Shown here one piece after another: positions 7,148 to 9,271 of a stretch of DNA of 9,271 nt (the first letter of the stretch is position 1; every line of letters begins with the position of its first letter). The translations under genes were made by a program, and so were the position numbers. Source of the stretch: Bacteroides sp. Its GTDB lineage: Bacteria > Bacteroidota > Bacteroidia > Bacteroidales > SM23-62. Below the pieces are notes generated by a model. The model had not been told where the DNA came from. It searched no databases and saw only the letters and a list, made by a program, of their open reading frames with translations. Where the stretch lies: contig JAUUZM010000101.1 in the NCBI GenBank assembly GCA_030589965.1, forward strand, positions 1 through 9,271, written 5' to 3'.

Positions 7148-9271
7148 ATGCGATACTATTTAGTAAAATTCAAGCAGGTCTGCATGAACAAAATGTGTAT
7201 AGGTTACCTGCTGATTTTTACAGCTTTCATTTCCTGTACAAGGTTTGAGGGACCCTGGGCAGACCTGTACCTGGAACACCCTGACAAAGGCTTTGTCAGC
7301 ACCGTACCGGCTGAACGTAAAGATGACAATCTGATCACCGGGAACGGGACCATAGGTGCCCTGGTACCTGGAAATGTCGAACAAGACAGGATCCTTTTCA
7401 GTCATGAACTGCTTTATTGCCCGGTATACAAACCAATGCCTGCACCACCAGTCTGGGAACACATGGAAAAGTACAGGGAGTGGATTTACAATATTGAAGG
7501 CAACAGGGCGGTCAAAGATATCTGGGATGTGGGCCAGAAGATGGGTTATCCCGATCCCATTTGGTGGACGGATAGTTATATACCTTCGGGATACCTGGTC
7601 TTTGATATGCCCGGAACCAATGCATCGGGTGGATATGCCCGGTCCACCGACTGGGAGAATGGTCTGACAACCATTGCCTGGAGTGACGGAAAGGATGTAT
7701 TTCACAGGAAGTTATTTGTCTCAAGGGCCAGCGGAACTTCCGTAATGCAGATCGAGAGTCCTACGGGTGCTCTGCTTGATTGCAATTTCTGGCACGAACA
7801 TCTTGAAATTGACACCAATTCCAGGCAATATTGGAAGGAGGATGTCTTCTTTGAAGAAAATATTCTGTCTGCTGAAACGGGTATAGATGGGAATATTCTG
7901 ACCTTTAAGATGAATTTCAAAAAGGAATGGGAGGGTTCCCTTAAGGAAGTAAATATGCTTACCAGGGTGATCCCGGCCGGAGGTACGATTGTAGAAAATG
8001 AGGGACACTTGGAGGTCCGGGAAGCAAAAAAAATTCTATTGGTCACCATGGTTCAGACTGATTTTGAGCGCAATGGGATTCCCTTCTCTGAATTGTATCC
8101 AAAACTGAACAATAGTGAAACTGATTTCAAGCGTTTGCTCTCCGATCATCTGGCCATCCATGGAGAGATGTTCAACCGGGTGGAGTTTATGCTTGATGAG
8201 GAGGTGGCAGAAACCCAAACCAGTGAAGAACTTATCGCAGAGAATCCCCTTGGCACCGTCAGTAATGCTATGATGCAGAGGCTCTTTTATGCATCAAGGT
8301 ATGGTTCAATTTCCAGTTCAGGGGTATATCCGCCAAACCTGAAAGGGATCTGGGGCACAAAATGGAGGGCCGGATGGTCAGGTGATATGACCCAGGACGG
8401 GAACGTGCAATCGGCCATTGCCGCGGGATTGTCAGGCAATCATTTTGAGATCATGCGGACCTACCTGGATTATATGACAGGATTCATTAATGATTTCAGG
8501 AAGAATGCAAACGATCTTTACAATATTGACGGAATATGGGTCCCGTCCAAAACAAGCAATGATGGTAAAGTGTATCATTTCAGCTGGAGAGGAGAGACCG
8601 GATTCCCGGGCCTGTTCTGGCCGGCCGGTGCAGCGTGGACATCCCAGTATTATTATGATTACTGGTTATATACGGCGGATGAGGAATTTCTCCGGGAACA
8701 GGCCATCCCGTTTATGGACGGTTCTGCCAGATTTTATGAACAATACCTGTTTGAGCGGGAAGGGAAATACGAAGTGAATCCTTCCTATTCCCCTGAAATT
8801 GGCCCGCTTGATATCAGTACCTCCGTATTGCCAAATGCCACCATGGACATAGCCAGCATCAAGCAATTGCTCAGGAATATGTTGTCACTTGCTGAGAAAG
8901 GTTTAATTGATCCTGAGCAGTCAAGAATTGATTTATGGGAGAGAATTATCGCGAATCTGCCTACCTATGATGTAGGGGCTGACGGAGGATTCAAAGAATG
9001 GATCTGGCCCGGAATAGAAAACAACAATGCTCACCGGCATTGTTCACATTTCTATCCATTATTCTATGAACTTGATCCTGAAATTGATACCTCCGAGATG
9101 CTCAGAACGGCATGTACCAAGGCCATTGAGGACCGGCTTGACTACAGGAAAGATATTAAGGGAGGAACCATGGCTTACGGATTATACTTTCTGGGTGTCT
9201 CCGCAGCACATCTGGGCAATGCCCGGCAGGCATATGAATGCCTTGACATGCTGGCCTCAAGATATTGGACA
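7148..9271 (+). CDS. GH95-like glycoside hydrolase lipoprotein (3' end outside window)
   Basis: The frame is open from ATG 7148 to the right edge (708 codons, no stop). A lipoprotein signal ends at AFISC (Cys30); ATG 7184 would give a more usual 18-residue signal and may be the true start. The N-terminal beta-sandwich shows the family's GNG (65-67, as TGNGTIGALVPG) and a segment ending FHRKLFVSRASG. The (alpha/alpha)6 barrel follows from about residue 340. GDMTQDGNVQSAI places Asp417-Gly-Asn419 where GH95 fucosidases have Asn-x-Asn. Glu550 in NPSYSPEIGP fits the catalytic acid. HRHCSHFYPL (629-638) matches the family HRHxSH motif. The expected C-terminal part, including the region normally holding the last catalytic residues, is beyond the edge. 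GH95 enzymes remove terminal alpha-L-fucose or alpha-L-galactose by inversion; the altered Asn motif makes the exact sugar uncertain. It follows the sulfatase by 46 bases with no visible terminator between them. Confidence 0.88.
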   Translation, partial: MRYYLVKFKQVCMNKMCIGYLLIFTAFISCTRFEGPWADLYLEHPDKGFVSTVPAERKDDNLITGNGTIGALVPGNVEQDRILFSHELLYCPVYKPMPAPPVWEHMEKYREWIYNIEGNRAVKDIWDVGQKMGYPDPIWWTDSYIPSGYLVFDMPGTNASGGYARSTDWENGLTTIAWSDGKDVFHRKLFVSRASGTSVMQIESPTGALLDCNFWHEHLEIDTNSRQYWKEDVFFEENILSAETGIDGNILTFKMNFKKEWEGSLKEVNMLTRVIPAGGTIVENEGHLEVREAKKILLVTMVQTDFERNGIPFSELYPKLNNSETDFKRLLSDHLAIHGEMFNRVEFMLDEEVAETQTSEELIAENPLGTVSNAMMQRLFYASRYGSISSSGVYPPNLKGIWGTKWRAGWSGDMTQDGNVQSAIAAGLSGNHFEIMRTYLDYMTGFINDFRKNANDLYNIDGIWVPSKTSNDGKVYHFSWRGETGFPGLFWPAGAAWTSQYYYDYWLYTADEEFLREQAIPFMDGSARFYEQYLFEREGKYEVNPSYSPEIGPLDISTSVLPNATMDIASIKQLLRNMLSLAEKGLIDPEQSRIDLWERIIANLPTYDVGADGGFKEWIWPGIENNNAHRHCSHFYPLFYELDPEIDTSEMLRTACTKAIEDRLDYRKDIKGGTMAYGLYFLGVSAAHLGNARQAYECLDMLASRYWT

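Noticed and set aside
7160..7705. A 181-codon open frame on the - strand
   Set aside because: It lies entirely inside the GH95-like gene, whose + strand translation shows clear family motifs. The - strand protein has no recognisable domain and fits a shadow frame.

Overview
All five substantial genes lie on the + strand and look like part of a polysaccharide utilization locus (PUL) from a Bacteroidota bacterium, possibly a marine or gut member of the Marinilabiliales/Flavobacteriia type. The phylum call rests on four things: predicted lipoprotein or Sec signal peptides on the glycan enzymes, A/T-rich leaders without clear Shine-Dalgarno sequences, tight co-directional spacing (0 to 83 bases), and the combination of S1 sulfatases with GH2 and GH95 hydrolases. 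No susC/susD pair, regulator, RNA gene, CRISPR array or transposase is visible in the window.

Layout from left to right: (1) the 3' part of an S1 sulfatase, cut by the window edge; (2) an A/T-rich complete lipoprotein sulfatase resembling the GALNS/S1_15 type; (3) a large exported GH2 glycosidase whose first ~60 residues come from a different protein family (the start of an SGNH/GDSL esterase); (4) a 64-codon lipoprotein ORF that looks like the truncated start of a cyclophilin-like lipoprotein; (5) another complete lipoprotein sulfatase of a different type; (6) a GH95-like glycosidase cut by the right edge.

Read together, the three sulfatases, the beta-acting GH2 and the alpha-L-fucosidase/galactosidase-type GH95 suggest stepwise breakdown of a sulfated, branched polysaccharide containing fucose or galactose. 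Sulfatases would expose sugars and exo-glycosidases would then remove them. The substrate cannot be fixed from this window.

The most notable structural signal is an A/T-rich block from about 841 to about 2610, sampled at 22-47% G+C against 57-58% in sampled flanking lines. It contains the whole second sulfatase and ends almost exactly where the SGNH-derived sequence changes to GH2 sequence inside the third gene. I infer an acquired segment that carried a sulfatase plus the 5' end of an esterase gene and was joined in frame to a resident GH2 gene. With the truncated lipoprotein downstream, this points to a locus that has been rearranged. I see no clear evidence of an entirely new system; the chimeric junction and the altered GH95 active-site motif are the best leads.
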